Below are positions 34,425-43,568 of a stretch of 64,000 bases of DNA, piece by piece. The notes under the pieces are model-generated. The model had not been told where the DNA came from. It ran no database searches and saw only the letters and a list, made by a program, of their open reading frames with translations. Origin of the DNA: Candidatus Nitrosopelagicus sp. (lineage in GTDB: Archaea > Thermoproteota > Nitrososphaeria > Nitrososphaerales > Nitrosopumilaceae); the NCBI GenBank assembly GCA_028345965.1, contig JAOMEP010000002.1, positions 1 to 64,000 on the forward strand, written 5' to 3'. Position numbers and translations under genes: made by a program. How positions within the stretch are numbered: the first letter of the stretch is position 1; every line of letters begins with the position of its first letter.

Positions 34425-35360
34425 ATGGCTCGCGTACCCCTAGCAGTTTTTGTCCTAATTCTGCTTGCTATGTCGGTACCGCTACAGCACTCTTTTGGCT
34501 CAACTCGAACCCTCGATTTCTTCCTTTTTCCTGATGGGTCTACACATGTCACTTATTCTTTAGAATCTGATCCATTACTTCCTGATACTGAAGTTTCACT
34601 TTATGGTGATTCAGTAGAAAATCTTGTTGCAGAAGATGAAAATGGATTTCCTTTAACTACAGAATCTAACAAAAATATCTTACAAGTAGAGACGCTGGGG
34701 TCTTCAAATATTCTGATTAATTATGATACGTATTCACTAATTTCAAAAGATGGAAAAATTTGGTCATTTGAGATAAATTCTCCAGTCGAATTCAATGTGG
34801 TAATGCCAGAAAACTCTGTCATTGTGGGAATGTCAACATTTCCTATTGACATGAATGTAGATTCTGACAGAACAAAAATTCTTCTTCCTAGTGGAATGGC
34901 TGAAATTACATATTTCTTAACAGTCGCAGAATCATCCCAGGTCTTACCAACTGAAGAAACTCTTGCATCAGAAGGTGATAATTCTATGATGTATGTTGCA
35001 GGTGGAGCTGCTGTAGTAATTGCAGCAATAGCAGCGATTGCACTAAAGATGAAAAATAAACCAAAACAAATTGTTTCAACTTCTCAAACCACAGTTTTAG
35101 AAAAGAATGAGCCTTTCAATATTGAAAAAGTTCTAGAAATGCCAGATCTCAGAGAAGATGATAAAGAGATAATCAAATTTATTCATGAAAATGGTGGCAG
35201 TGCATTAGAAAGTGATCTTAGAAAAAAATTCCTTTTACCTAGAACAACAATGTGGAGAGCAGTAAAAAGATTAGAAAGATATGAATTAATTGAAATCACT
35301 AAAAAAGACCAACAAAACCTCATAAAATTAACAAACGTAGGAGATAACAAGAATGAATAA
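34425..35360 (+). CDS. Exported-domain protein with cytoplasmic winged helix
   Basis: With start ATG 34425 the protein is 311 residues: a signal-like helix (about 4-22), an extracellular beta-rich domain (about 25-185), a membrane helix near 188-210 (MMYVAGGAAVVIAAIAAIAL), then a cytoplasmic winged helix (about 245-305: SDLRKKFLLPRTTMWRAVKRLERYELI). The frame stays open back to TTG 34338. The layout is a one-piece membrane regulator: outside sensor, one membrane pass, inside DNA-binding domain. The signal and targets are unknown. Confidence 0.75.
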   Translation: MARVPLAVFVLILLAMSVPLQHSFGSTRTLDFFLFPDGSTHVTYSLESDPLLPDTEVSLYGDSVENLVAEDENGFPLTTESNKNILQVETLGSSNILINYDTYSLISKDGKIWSFEINSPVEFNVVMPENSVIVGMSTFPIDMNVDSDRTKILLPSGMAEITYFLTVAESSQVLPTEETLASEGDNSMMYVAGGAAVVIAAIAAIALKMKNKPKQIVSTSQTTVLEKNEPFNIEKVLEMPDLREDDKEIIKFIHENGGSALESDLRKKFLLPRTTMWRAVKRLERYELIEITKKDQQNLIKLTNVGDNKNE

Positions 35361-36435
35361 AATTTATGGTATAATTGCAATCTTTGCCTTTGCTGGTCTT
35401 TTGTTACCGACATCAGCTATGCAAGTTGAAGCTGAATCAGATTTAGATTACATGTTGAATATTGCTGAAAAAGCAAAGCGTTACATTAAACACAATATTG
35501 ATGAGATGGAAAATTCAAACACTCAAGACTGGAAAAACAGACAAGCTGTACTAGAGATTTACAACAAAAGTACTTATGAAATTGATCAATTATCAACTGC
35601 AATCGAAAATGGAGATGTAAAATCTGCAAGAGAACATTTCATATCATCTATGAGTAAAATCAAACAAATCAGCCAAATGCTAAACCAAATTGCTGAAAAT
35701 AAAGCACAAGATGCAGCATTACCAGATCATTCTCAGATTATCAAAAGATATGAAATGAATTATCAAAGACTTCAACAAATATCTGATAAAATTGGAGCGG
35801 ATGTTGACTTTTCAGAAATGAAAGGTCTCATATCTCTTGCAAAACAAAATAATGAACAAGGTGAAAGTGACAAAGCAAAACAAACAATTGATCAGATTGC
35901 TTTGAAAGGACTTGAAATCTATAAATCACTTCAATCAATTAATGAGAAAAATAAGATAATTCGCGCACAAGCATTAGCTGAAAAATATGTAGACAAAATC
36001 AATGTACTAATTGTACAAGCCAAAACCTCTGGTTTACTAGATTATGTTAAACAATTAGAGAATACAAAAACTCAACTTGTTTCCTCCAATTCTACATCTC
36101 AAATCACAAAACATATCAGAATAGTTATTACAATAAATAGTGATATACAAGAAATCAACAGAAACAATCTACAACAAATTGATGTTGATCAAATACAATT
36201 ATCTCAAAAACAAAAAATCACATCTGAACTCTCTCAGTTAGAGACTAAAGCCAAGTTACTTCATTCTGAAGCAAAAGAAAGCAATGCGGCATTATATTAT
36301 GTGGAAAAAGCAATTACCATTATTAACGATTTGAGAAACAATCTAGATGATTCTGAACGAAAAATTAATTCAAAACTACAATTAATAGATCAACTCCTAA
36401 CAAAAGCAGAGAAAATAGTGCAAGAGTCAACATAA
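35353..36435 (+). CDS. Secreted coiled-coil protein
   Basis: This is a 360-residue protein with a signal peptide (about 1-28, cleaving near MQVEAES). The rest is a long Gln/Lys/Ile-rich helical region with coiled-coil character and many Gln-Ile and Asn-Lys steps. It overlaps the upstream regulator gene by 8 nt, so it is probably the partner or product of the same operon. No family is recognised. Confidence 0.7.
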   Translation: MNKIYGIIAIFAFAGLLLPTSAMQVEAESDLDYMLNIAEKAKRYIKHNIDEMENSNTQDWKNRQAVLEIYNKSTYEIDQLSTAIENGDVKSAREHFISSMSKIKQISQMLNQIAENKAQDAALPDHSQIIKRYEMNYQRLQQISDKIGADVDFSEMKGLISLAKQNNEQGESDKAKQTIDQIALKGLEIYKSLQSINEKNKIIRAQALAEKYVDKINVLIVQAKTSGLLDYVKQLENTKTQLVSSNSTSQITKHIRIVITINSDIQEINRNNLQQIDVDQIQLSQKQKITSELSQLETKAKLLHSEAKESNAALYYVEKAITIINDLRNNLDDSERKINSKLQLIDQLLTKAEKIVQEST

Positions 36436-36467
36436 ACTTCATATAGATTTCAATCCCGTTTTTCATT

Positions 36468-36665
36468 ATGACTTCAAAAGCAATCATTTTTGGTGTTGGG
36501 CTACCAATGGTAATTTTTGGAGCATTCATAGCACTAGCCATAGCTCCACTTGCTGAAGGAGTAGTATCGACAATTGAATTTGTTGGATCTTTGATTGGAA
36601 TATTAGGTGTTGTCTTTATGATCTCAGGCATGTTCTACAAAAAGGAAATAATTATTCAAGAATAA
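36468..36665 (+). CDS. Small two-helix membrane protein
   Basis: This is a 65-residue protein with two predicted membrane helices (about 6-28 and 37-57) and a short charged tail. No family is recognised. It follows the coiled-coil gene by 32 nt on the same strand. Confidence 0.55.
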   Translation: MTSKAIIFGVGLPMVIFGAFIALAIAPLAEGVVSTIEFVGSLIGILGVVFMISGMFYKKEIIIQE

Positions 36666-36721
36666 CTGTGCCTAAGAAATTCACATCCTTTAAAATAACC
36701 TTTGAAATCAATTAAGATCAC

Positions 36722-37261
36722 ATGGATAAAGAACGTGTAAAAAAACTCGTACGTGAATTAATCATTGAAATCGGCGAGGATCCTACTAGAGAAGGTCTAA
36801 AGGACACTCCTAGAAGAATCGCAGACGCATATACTGAAATCTTTTCCGGATATGACTCTGATTCTGAATTATCTGTTCAATTTTCAGAAGACTCTGAGAT
36901 GGTAGTTGCGAAAAATATTCAATTCTATTCAATGTGTGAACATCACATGTTACCATTTTACGGAACAATACAAATTGCATATATTCCAAACGGTCGTGTC
37001 TTTGGAATATCTAAACTAGTTAGAGTTGTAGAAAAATTCTCAAAGAGATTACAAATTCAAGAAAGAATTACAAAAAACGTTGCAGATGAGATTTATGCTC
37101 AGGGTGTTAAAGGAGTAGCAGTAATGGCAGAAGGCGAACATCTCTGTATGAAAATGAGAGGTGTCAAAAATGATGCTCAAATGACATCTTCAGCATTTCG
37201 AGGGGTATTTGAGGATCAAAAAACCAAAGAAGAGCTACTCAAAGCCATTCAAAACAAGTAA
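36722..37261 (+). CDS. folE: GTP cyclohydrolase I
   Basis: This is a 179-residue enzyme. The zinc site residues are Cys72 and His75 (MCEHHMLPF) and Cys142 (EGEHLCMKMRG). The family converts GTP to dihydroneopterin triphosphate, the precursor of folates and of the preQ0 base of archaeosine. QueC is about 360 nt downstream on the opposite strand, which supports the preQ0 route. Confidence 0.95.
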   Translation: MDKERVKKLVRELIIEIGEDPTREGLKDTPRRIADAYTEIFSGYDSDSELSVQFSEDSEMVVAKNIQFYSMCEHHMLPFYGTIQIAYIPNGRVFGISKLVRVVEKFSKRLQIQERITKNVADEIYAQGVKGVAVMAEGEHLCMKMRGVKNDAQMTSSAFRGVFEDQKTKEELLKAIQNK

Positions 37262-37304
37262 GATCCTATCAAAAATTAAATAATCCCCTAATTAGAAATT
37301 CATC

Positions 37305-37619
37305 ATGCCTGCAAGAAATAACATACACGTTCCAGGTGAATCATGGCCATTTTTCTCCTGGTCTATTATTGAATTTGCAATAGTAATTGCAATTGCAATA
37401 GTTATTTCATGGCAAGTCAACCCATTCTTTGAAGATTCTGTAATGTCTTATGGATGGGAATGTGAACAAACATCACAAATAACCGACTGTAGTATGGCAG
37501 ATGAAGAAACTGTTAATCAGGGCTCACTTAATTGGATATTTTGGGGAATAGTGGGTGCAATCTTTGCTGGATGGTATATGGGCGCTCGTAGATTTGTTTT
37601 AAAAAGAAAAATACTCTAA
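37305..37619 (+). CDS. Membrane protein, unknown function
   Basis: This is a 104-residue protein with two predicted helices (about 18-41 and 78-97). Between them is a loop with two Cys (WECEQTSQITDC) that may form a disulfide outside the cell. It lies 43 nt after folE on the same strand. No family is recognised. Confidence 0.6.
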   Translation: MPARNNIHVPGESWPFFSWSIIEFAIVIAIAIVISWQVNPFFEDSVMSYGWECEQTSQITDCSMADEETVNQGSLNWIFWGIVGAIFAGWYMGARRFVLKRKIL

Positions 37620-37621
37620 TT

Positions 37622-38296
37622 TTATTTCAAATATTTTGTCTTATCTGTAATCTTTGCTTTCTCAAATGCGATTTTTCTATTATTACAGGATTCACATTTT
37701 CCACATTGCATTTTACCACTTAGATAACAGCTCCATGTTTTGAAAATTTCATTTCCTAAAACCTTGTAGCCTTTTTTTATTAAATCACTTTTTGAAATAT
37801 TTTCTGAATATGGAGACCAAATTTTAATTTCCTTTCTAATTTTATTTTTAATTCCATCATATTCGCCTTGATTTAATGCAGATTGTATTTTTCTTGTAAA
37901 TTCTGGTCTACAATCTGGATATTGTGTATCTCCTTTCTGTGCTCCATATGCAACTAATTCTGCGTTTAGAGTAAATGCCCATGCTGTAGCAATTGAGAGA
38001 AATATTGCATTTCTGATTGGAACCACAATTGAATATTCAAAAGAACTAGGCATCTTTTTCTTTGTATTAGTTAGAACGTTGCTATCTCCGTACAGCTCCT
38101 TCATGAAGCCAATGTCGAGAATTTTATGCTCTTTTAACTTGAGTAATTTTCCAATACGTTTTGCAGCCTTTATCTCCTCAGATGCTCTTTGACCATATGC
38201 AAATGTAATTCCATACAACTGGTATCCTTTTTTCAAATATGACATCATGCATGCTGAATCTAAACCTCCACTTAGAATGATAACTGCTCTTTTCAT
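37622..38296 (-). CDS. queC: 7-cyano-7-deazaguanine synthase QueC
   Basis: This 224-residue PP-loop ATPase converts carboxy-deazaguanine to preQ0, the base inserted in archaeal tRNA on the way to archaeosine. SGGLDSA at 8-14 is the PP-loop, and the C-terminal CGKCESCNNRK cluster binds zinc. It is the last gene of a GPN GTPase-thrB-queC run, overlapping thrB by 4 nt. Confidence 0.94.
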   Translation of the reverse strand: MKRAVIILSGGLDSACMMSYLKKGYQLYGITFAYGQRASEEIKAAKRIGKLLKLKEHKILDIGFMKELYGDSNVLTNTKKKMPSSFEYSIVVPIRNAIFLSIATAWAFTLNAELVAYGAQKGDTQYPDCRPEFTRKIQSALNQGEYDGIKNKIRKEIKIWSPYSENISKSDLIKKGYKVLGNEIFKTWSCYLSGKMQCGKCESCNNRKIAFEKAKITDKTKYLK

Positions 38297-39219
38297 TTTC
38301 TTTTTATGATTTTAGGACCTTTACTTGGTTTACAAACAAAAATTTTAGATTCTTTTTTTGCAGCCTTAAATCCCCGTTTCATTGCATTAGAAATTTTCTT
38401 TGAATCATGTTTTTTATCTGTAAATGCAATCACTGATGGTCCTGCACCACTGATTGTAACTCCATATGCACCTGCAGCTAGTGCATTTTTTTTCACTTTA
38501 TCGAATCCAGGAATCATATGTTTTCTTGCTGGTTCAACAATAACATCTTGCACTGATTTTCCAATTAATTCTGAATCTCTCTCTGAAAAACCTGCAACTA
38601 ATGCTGATGCATTTGAGATATTTTTTACCATGTCTAATAATGAAACTTTTTTTGGGATAGCTCCTCTCGAAACCTTGGTTTTTTTTGCAGGAACCTTCAA
38701 TTCTGGTACTGCTACACACAAAACTAAGTCATTTGGAGGTTGCATCTTTACAACTTGTAATGGTTTTGTCTTGACTATCACAAATCCACCTAATGCTGAT
38801 GCTGCAACATTATCATAATGTATTGTACCTGCACTAGCTTTCTCACCAATTCCAGCAAATTCAACTAGTTCTGCATCAGTTAATTTCAAATTGTATAACT
38901 TGTTAATACCTACTGCACATGCAGAAGCTGATGCTGCACTACTTCCCATTCCATATCCTGCAGGTATATTTTTTTTAATTTTAATTTCGATGCCATCTTT
39001 TATCTTAAATTTTTTTTCCATTGCAGATACAACTAATCCAGCAGTATTTTTTGATGGATTCAATGGAATATCATCTGAACTAACTATGACAATTCCTTTT
39101 CCTTTCTTTGTTAGAACAACATTATCATATAGTGCGTCAAGTGCCATACCAAACACGTCAAATCCTGGTCCCAAATTTGCAGTAGAGCAAGGAGCACGTA
39201 CAGTTACTGATTTTACCAT
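38293..39219 (-). CDS. thrB: Homoserine kinase
   Basis: This is a 308-residue GHMP kinase. The ATP loop PAGYGMGSSAASASA near 86-100 and the N-terminal APCSTANLGPGFDVFGMAL are the homoserine kinase signatures. It phosphorylates homoserine on the way to threonine. Aspartate kinase, an earlier step, is at 55282. It overlaps the GPN GTPase gene by 1 nt and queC by 4 nt. Confidence 0.94.
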   Translation of the reverse strand: MVKSVTVRAPCSTANLGPGFDVFGMALDALYDNVVLTKKGKGIVIVSSDDIPLNPSKNTAGLVVSAMEKKFKIKDGIEIKIKKNIPAGYGMGSSAASASACAVGINKLYNLKLTDAELVEFAGIGEKASAGTIHYDNVAASALGGFVIVKTKPLQVVKMQPPNDLVLCVAVPELKVPAKKTKVSRGAIPKKVSLLDMVKNISNASALVAGFSERDSELIGKSVQDVIVEPARKHMIPGFDKVKKNALAAGAYGVTISGAGPSVIAFTDKKHDSKKISNAMKRGFKAAKKESKIFVCKPSKGPKIIKRK

Positions 39220-39977
39220 TAATCTTCTATTTCTTCGCCCAAGTTAATAGTTCTGCTTAATGCACTTTGCAGATTTACCATTCCATCTCCTGTTGCATTA
39301 GAAACTGGAATCAAATCTTGTTGGAAATCATGTCTGTTTAAGCTTGTTAACATATCTGATACTAGAGAAAATGTATCTCCATTGACCTCTCCTGCTAAAT
39401 CTGCCTCTAACTGTGAATCTGTTCCTGACCAGCTTAACACTTTTTCTAATTTTTCTTGTATCAAGTCTGTTTTGGTAATTACATTAACTGTTGGCAATCC
39501 TAGTCGTAATCTTATTGATGTTGACAATAATGTTAGTGATACAAAATTATTTGGAGTTGAAACCATTGTTCCATCAAACAAAAACAGGTTCATTTTTTCT
39601 TCTGCAATAAACTCATTTACAAAAAATGGCCCGCTCTGTCTGTATGCAAATAATTCAATTTGCCCTGGTGTATCAACTATAAGATAATCTGGATTAATTG
39701 TATCTGCTTCTTTTTGTATATCATCAATTTTTGTGGCAATCAAATCATTTGCCATTATCAAAGAGCCATTTGATCCTAACTCGTATTGTTCCATCAATGA
39801 ATTAAGATCAATGTAATCTCTAACATCAATATCTGGTGAATATGGTAAACTTGCTACTCCCGGATCTAGATTCAACGTAATTGGAAATGTGGCATTTTTT
39901 GCATAATATTCCTTGAGTTTTGAAGTCAGTAACGACTTTCCTGCCCCTGCTGTGCCTGTAACAAAAATAACTTTCAA
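39219..39977 (-). CDS. GPN-loop-family GTPase
   Basis: This is a 252-residue GTPase. Walker A is GTAGAGKS at 8-15, LDPGVASLPY and DVRDYI follow as in the GPN family, and TKTDLI near 166 fits the guanine-specificity motif. The signature Gly-Pro-Asn loop is here Gly68-Ser69-Asn70. Eukaryotic relatives assist RNA polymerase assembly; the archaeal role is not settled. It is first in an operon with thrB and queC. Confidence 0.9.
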   Translation of the reverse strand: MKVIFVTGTAGAGKSLLTSKLKEYYAKNATFPITLNLDPGVASLPYSPDIDVRDYIDLNSLMEQYELGSNGSLIMANDLIATKIDDIQKEADTINPDYLIVDTPGQIELFAYRQSGPFFVNEFIAEEKMNLFLFDGTMVSTPNNFVSLTLLSTSIRLRLGLPTVNVITKTDLIQEKLEKVLSWSGTDSQLEADLAGEVNGDTFSLVSDMLTSLNRHDFQQDLIPVSNATGDGMVNLQSALSRTINLGEEIED

Positions 39978-40035
39978 TGGTTCGACAAAAATTCTTTTTT
40001 ATTCGCTTATATTTGAATCTCTTAAAAATTGAGCA

Positions 40036-41052
40036 ATGAACTGGCGACTAGCAGTAATTCCTGTTACCCTCATACCTATCATCATAATTGCTGTCCAATT
40101 TGACATTGAAGCAGAAGATATTTTTGCAATAGGGGCTATACCTTTCGCATTAGCCGTTTTAGCAATAATGACGAAATTGGGATTACAGGGATTAAAGCTT
40201 GCGTACATTGCACGAACTTTTCTTGGTCCATTTGATTCGATAAAACGTCTAACTGCAATGCGTGTTGGTAGTGAGTTTATCAAATTTACAACTCCAATGT
40301 TTGTTGGAGCAGAGTTTGCAGTCATCTATTACATGACAAAAAAAGGAATACCAACATCAAAAGCTTCATGGGTTGCATTATTAGATATTGTAACTGAAGT
40401 GTTTGCAGCAGGCGTACTTTCAATTCTAGCAGGAATTCTTGCATTAATGTACGGTGCATATGTTGTTGGAGCCGTAGTTTTAGGAACCGCAGTTCCAATT
40501 ACAGGATTATGGATTGTTTTATTTTTCATGTCATCAAAACGTACATTCACACTTCCTAGGGTGATTTCATACATTGCCACTACACTAGGAAAAGAACGTG
40601 GAGAAAAATATGTCAAACAAACCAATGGTTGGATTGAAGATGTTTGTGTGATGAGTAGAGAAAATCTTCATTCTAGTAAATCAAAAAAAGTGTTCATTGT
40701 AGGATTTTTTGTATCAATTGTATCTTGGATATGTTATGGAGTATCATTTTTAATAATTGCCGATGGTGTTGGTTTCGCAGTAGAGTTCTTTGATTCAATT
40801 ATGGCAGTAATGGGCGCAAATGCAATTGCTAATCTTCCAATTACAGTTGGTGGTTCAGGATTAGCAGAATTTGGGATAATTGCTTATCTAAATAATTTGG
40901 ATCCTTTTAATTTATCTGCAGATGTTGATCCACTTCAATGGAACGCTGTAATTGGATGGAGAATTGCAACATACTACGTACCAATTGCTGTAACGTGGAT
41001 TTTATTAGTAAAATTAGCATTAAGTAAAATCAGTAAACCAAATTCTGCATGA
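40036..41052 (+). CDS. Lysylphosphatidylglycerol synthase-TM-like (UPF0104) membrane protein
   Basis: This is a 338-residue polytopic membrane protein with about eight helices. The RVGSEFIKFTTPMFVGAEFA segment and the NLPITVGGSGLAEFG motif match the UPF0104/AglD family of putative lipid flippases and glycan-linked membrane proteins. It starts about 60 nt from the divergent GPN gene and is followed directly by an SDR gene (3-nt gap). Confidence 0.82.
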   Translation: MNWRLAVIPVTLIPIIIIAVQFDIEAEDIFAIGAIPFALAVLAIMTKLGLQGLKLAYIARTFLGPFDSIKRLTAMRVGSEFIKFTTPMFVGAEFAVIYYMTKKGIPTSKASWVALLDIVTEVFAAGVLSILAGILALMYGAYVVGAVVLGTAVPITGLWIVLFFMSSKRTFTLPRVISYIATTLGKERGEKYVKQTNGWIEDVCVMSRENLHSSKSKKVFIVGFFVSIVSWICYGVSFLIIADGVGFAVEFFDSIMAVMGANAIANLPITVGGSGLAEFGIIAYLNNLDPFNLSADVDPLQWNAVIGWRIATYYVPIAVTWILLVKLALSKISKPNSA

Positions 41053-41055
41053 ACA

Positions 41056-41850
41056 ATGAATTTTAAAAATAAGGTTGTAGTAATTACTGGTGCATCTAGT
41101 GGAATTGGTGAAGCAGCGGCTGAACAATTTGCTAAAAAAGGAGCAAATATCGTGCTTGTTGCAAGAAGAAAAGAAAAGCTAGAGCAAGTTGAGAAAAAAC
41201 TTTCTAAATATTCAATTCAAACTTTGATACAAGTTTGTGATGTATCTGATAAAAAACAAGTAAAGAAAATGTCTGAAAAAGTAATTGAAATATTTTCTAA
41301 AATTGATGTACTAGTAAATAACGCAGGATTTGTAATTTATGGCAAAATAGAGGAATTATCTATTGAAGATATTGAATCTCAAATGCAAACCAACTATTTT
41401 GGTATGATAAATTGCACCAAATATTTTCTTCCACATTTTCTGAAACAAAATTCTGGCCATATGGTAAATGTAGCATCAGTTGGAGGAAGCTTTGGGGTAC
41501 CTGGTATTGCATCATATTGTGCAACAAAATTTGCAATGTTGGGATTTTCTGAAGGTCTACACCACGAACTTCATGAAACTAATGTTGGAGTGACTGTTGT
41601 AAGTCCAATAATGGTTAGAACTAGCTTATTTGATCATCCATCATTCAAAAATTTTACAAAATTTGCAACAGGAATTTCTTTAAGTTCTGAAACTGTTGCA
41701 AAAGCAATCATCAAGGCATCAGATTCATCTAGATTAGAAATTGTTGTTCCATCATTTGTACGAATTGGAATCTGGTTCAAACAAACATTTCCATTTTTAA
41801 TTAATCCTATAATTGGAAATCGATTTAGAAAGCAGCTTGCTAAAAGATAA
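41056..41850 (+). CDS. Short-chain dehydrogenase/reductase
   Basis: This is a 264-residue SDR. TGASSGIG at 11-18 is the cofactor loop, NNAG near 91 is present, and SYCATKF gives the catalytic Tyr-x3-Lys. A hydrophobic C-terminal region (about 228-250) may attach it to the membrane, as in relatives acting on lipids. The substrate is unknown. It is cotranscribed with the flippase-like gene, 3 nt upstream. Confidence 0.92.
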   Translation: MNFKNKVVVITGASSGIGEAAAEQFAKKGANIVLVARRKEKLEQVEKKLSKYSIQTLIQVCDVSDKKQVKKMSEKVIEIFSKIDVLVNNAGFVIYGKIEELSIEDIESQMQTNYFGMINCTKYFLPHFLKQNSGHMVNVASVGGSFGVPGIASYCATKFAMLGFSEGLHHELHETNVGVTVVSPIMVRTSLFDHPSFKNFTKFATGISLSSETVAKAIIKASDSSRLEIVVPSFVRIGIWFKQTFPFLINPIIGNRFRKQLAKR

Positions 41851-41855
41851 TCATA

Positions 41856-43454
41856 CTACACAACAATAATGCCAATCTTTATCAAAAATTCAATCCCTGT
41901 TGCAAATGTTTTATCATTAATCTGTCCATCTGCCCACCATCCTGCATTAGTTTTAATCCATTCAGGAACACTTGATTCAACACTTGATTCACCTTCCATA
42001 ACTGGAACAACAATAATCTCTTGTTTTATCAAAAACGTAATTCCGTCAATGAATGCAGAGTCTGGTATCTGTCCATCTGCCCACCATCCTGCATTATTTT
42101 TTACCCAATTAGGTATCTGATAATCCGTTTTTACAGCAGATTTTCTATCTATAATCAATGGAAATTCCACGTTTGCAACTTTACTGCCATCTAATTTTTC
42201 AAATTTTAAAATAATTACTCCAGACACATCTGATGGAATATTCCATTCAAAGTCATTCTTATTTGATGGCCTACTTTCAGTTGATTTTCTATCAGAGCTT
42301 ACATTACTTTTTGAGAAAATTTTCTCATCATCATGGAATATTTTCAATTCGTAAGGTACTGCAATTGGTTTATCTTTCAAAAATGTATCTAAAATATCAT
42401 AACGTATTACCGTGTATTCTCCAGATCTTAATTCTTTAGTCCACCATAAATTAACTTTAAACTGACCATTTTCTGTTACACCTGATAATGGTAAATCCCT
42501 TTCTGGTTTTACAACAATTGTAATTAAATCATCATCAAATTCATTATTTGAAAAAATTTCCTGTAATTCTTTTTGACTTACAACAATATGTACAATTCTA
42601 TCGTCAGATGAAAAATCATCAATATTTATCATCGATTCAGGTAAATTAATTCCATTTAATGTTGCAACATATTTTGAAACAAGAAGATCACCAAATGTTT
42701 TTGGTACTAAAACTTCTTCGTGAATTACAGTTGTTTGATCAATAGTTTCTTGATTCCATTCAAATGGAAATGAAAATGAAATTTCTTTAGTTTCTACATT
42801 ATAATTAAAATCTGTTATCTGATCAAAAAATGTAACAATTCCTAACTCTTGTTTGCCATAGTTAATATCATTAATTTCATACCGTGTAGTTTCTTCTATA
42901 GAAATTCCTAGCTCATAATTTACAGGATTATTTAAAACATTATCGTAATTATTAATTGTAATCACTGAAATTTCAAATTCATACAGTCCACCATTTTCAA
43001 AAATTTTTCCTTCAAAATTATACTGTTCACTTGCTAATCCAAAAAAAGATGCAAACGTTTCACGTTCCATGACTTGTATTTGCTCATTATTTGATGGTGT
43101 AAGATTCATTATCAAAATTCCATCTTCTCTTTGAAATGTTTCCTTGATTAGAACATCTCCTGCTTTGATTAACTTAACTTGAAATGTTACGTTATCAATT
43201 GATTGTACTTGGTTTGAATCAATATTTGTAAAAGTTTCAAAAAAGTTAATTGAAATTTGTCTAATTCCTTTTTCTTCTCCATCTATATCTGTGTAAATTG
43301 TTGATGAGTTTACTTCTAATGTAGCTTCTATATCCCCAACCATTACTGGTGGCATTGTTTCAGAGCCAAGTCCATGACCAAATGAATCTGAAATTTGTCC
43401 TGCAAATAATACTCCTAGAAGAAATATCGGAATTATGAGGAATTTTGAACTCAT
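41856..43454 (-). CDS. Large secreted protein with NAGWWADGQI repeats
   Basis: This is a 532-residue protein with a signal peptide (about 1-22), a beta-rich exported body, and two C-terminal repeats of about 40 residues (near 448-487 and 497-532). Each contains WVKNNAGWWADGQI or WIKTNAGWWADGQI followed by a Phe-x-x-Gly-Ile/Phe-Leu-Ile-Lys pattern. This repeat is common in thaumarchaeal surface proteins, of unknown function. The repeats share near-identical DNA near 41920-41950 and 42068-42098. Confidence 0.75.
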   Translation of the reverse strand: MSSKFLIIPIFLLGVLFAGQISDSFGHGLGSETMPPVMVGDIEATLEVNSSTIYTDIDGEEKGIRQISINFFETFTNIDSNQVQSIDNVTFQVKLIKAGDVLIKETFQREDGILIMNLTPSNNEQIQVMERETFASFFGLASEQYNFEGKIFENGGLYEFEISVITINNYDNVLNNPVNYELGISIEETTRYEINDINYGKQELGIVTFFDQITDFNYNVETKEISFSFPFEWNQETIDQTTVIHEEVLVPKTFGDLLVSKYVATLNGINLPESMINIDDFSSDDRIVHIVVSQKELQEIFSNNEFDDDLITIVVKPERDLPLSGVTENGQFKVNLWWTKELRSGEYTVIRYDILDTFLKDKPIAVPYELKIFHDDEKIFSKSNVSSDRKSTESRPSNKNDFEWNIPSDVSGVIILKFEKLDGSKVANVEFPLIIDRKSAVKTDYQIPNWVKNNAGWWADGQIPDSAFIDGITFLIKQEIIVVPVMEGESSVESSVPEWIKTNAGWWADGQINDKTFATGIEFLIKIGIIVV

Positions 43455-43568
43455 ACCATTATTTCGTTCATTTCTATAATTAACTGATATTACATATTCT
43501 TCTTAGGCTCAATTTAGGCACAACCAAACAATTAGGATTATAAACCAATTCTGCAATGGGTATACATT

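Noticed and set aside
38306-38818. 170-residue plus-strand frame
   Set aside because: Antisense of homoserine kinase with a low-complexity translation.
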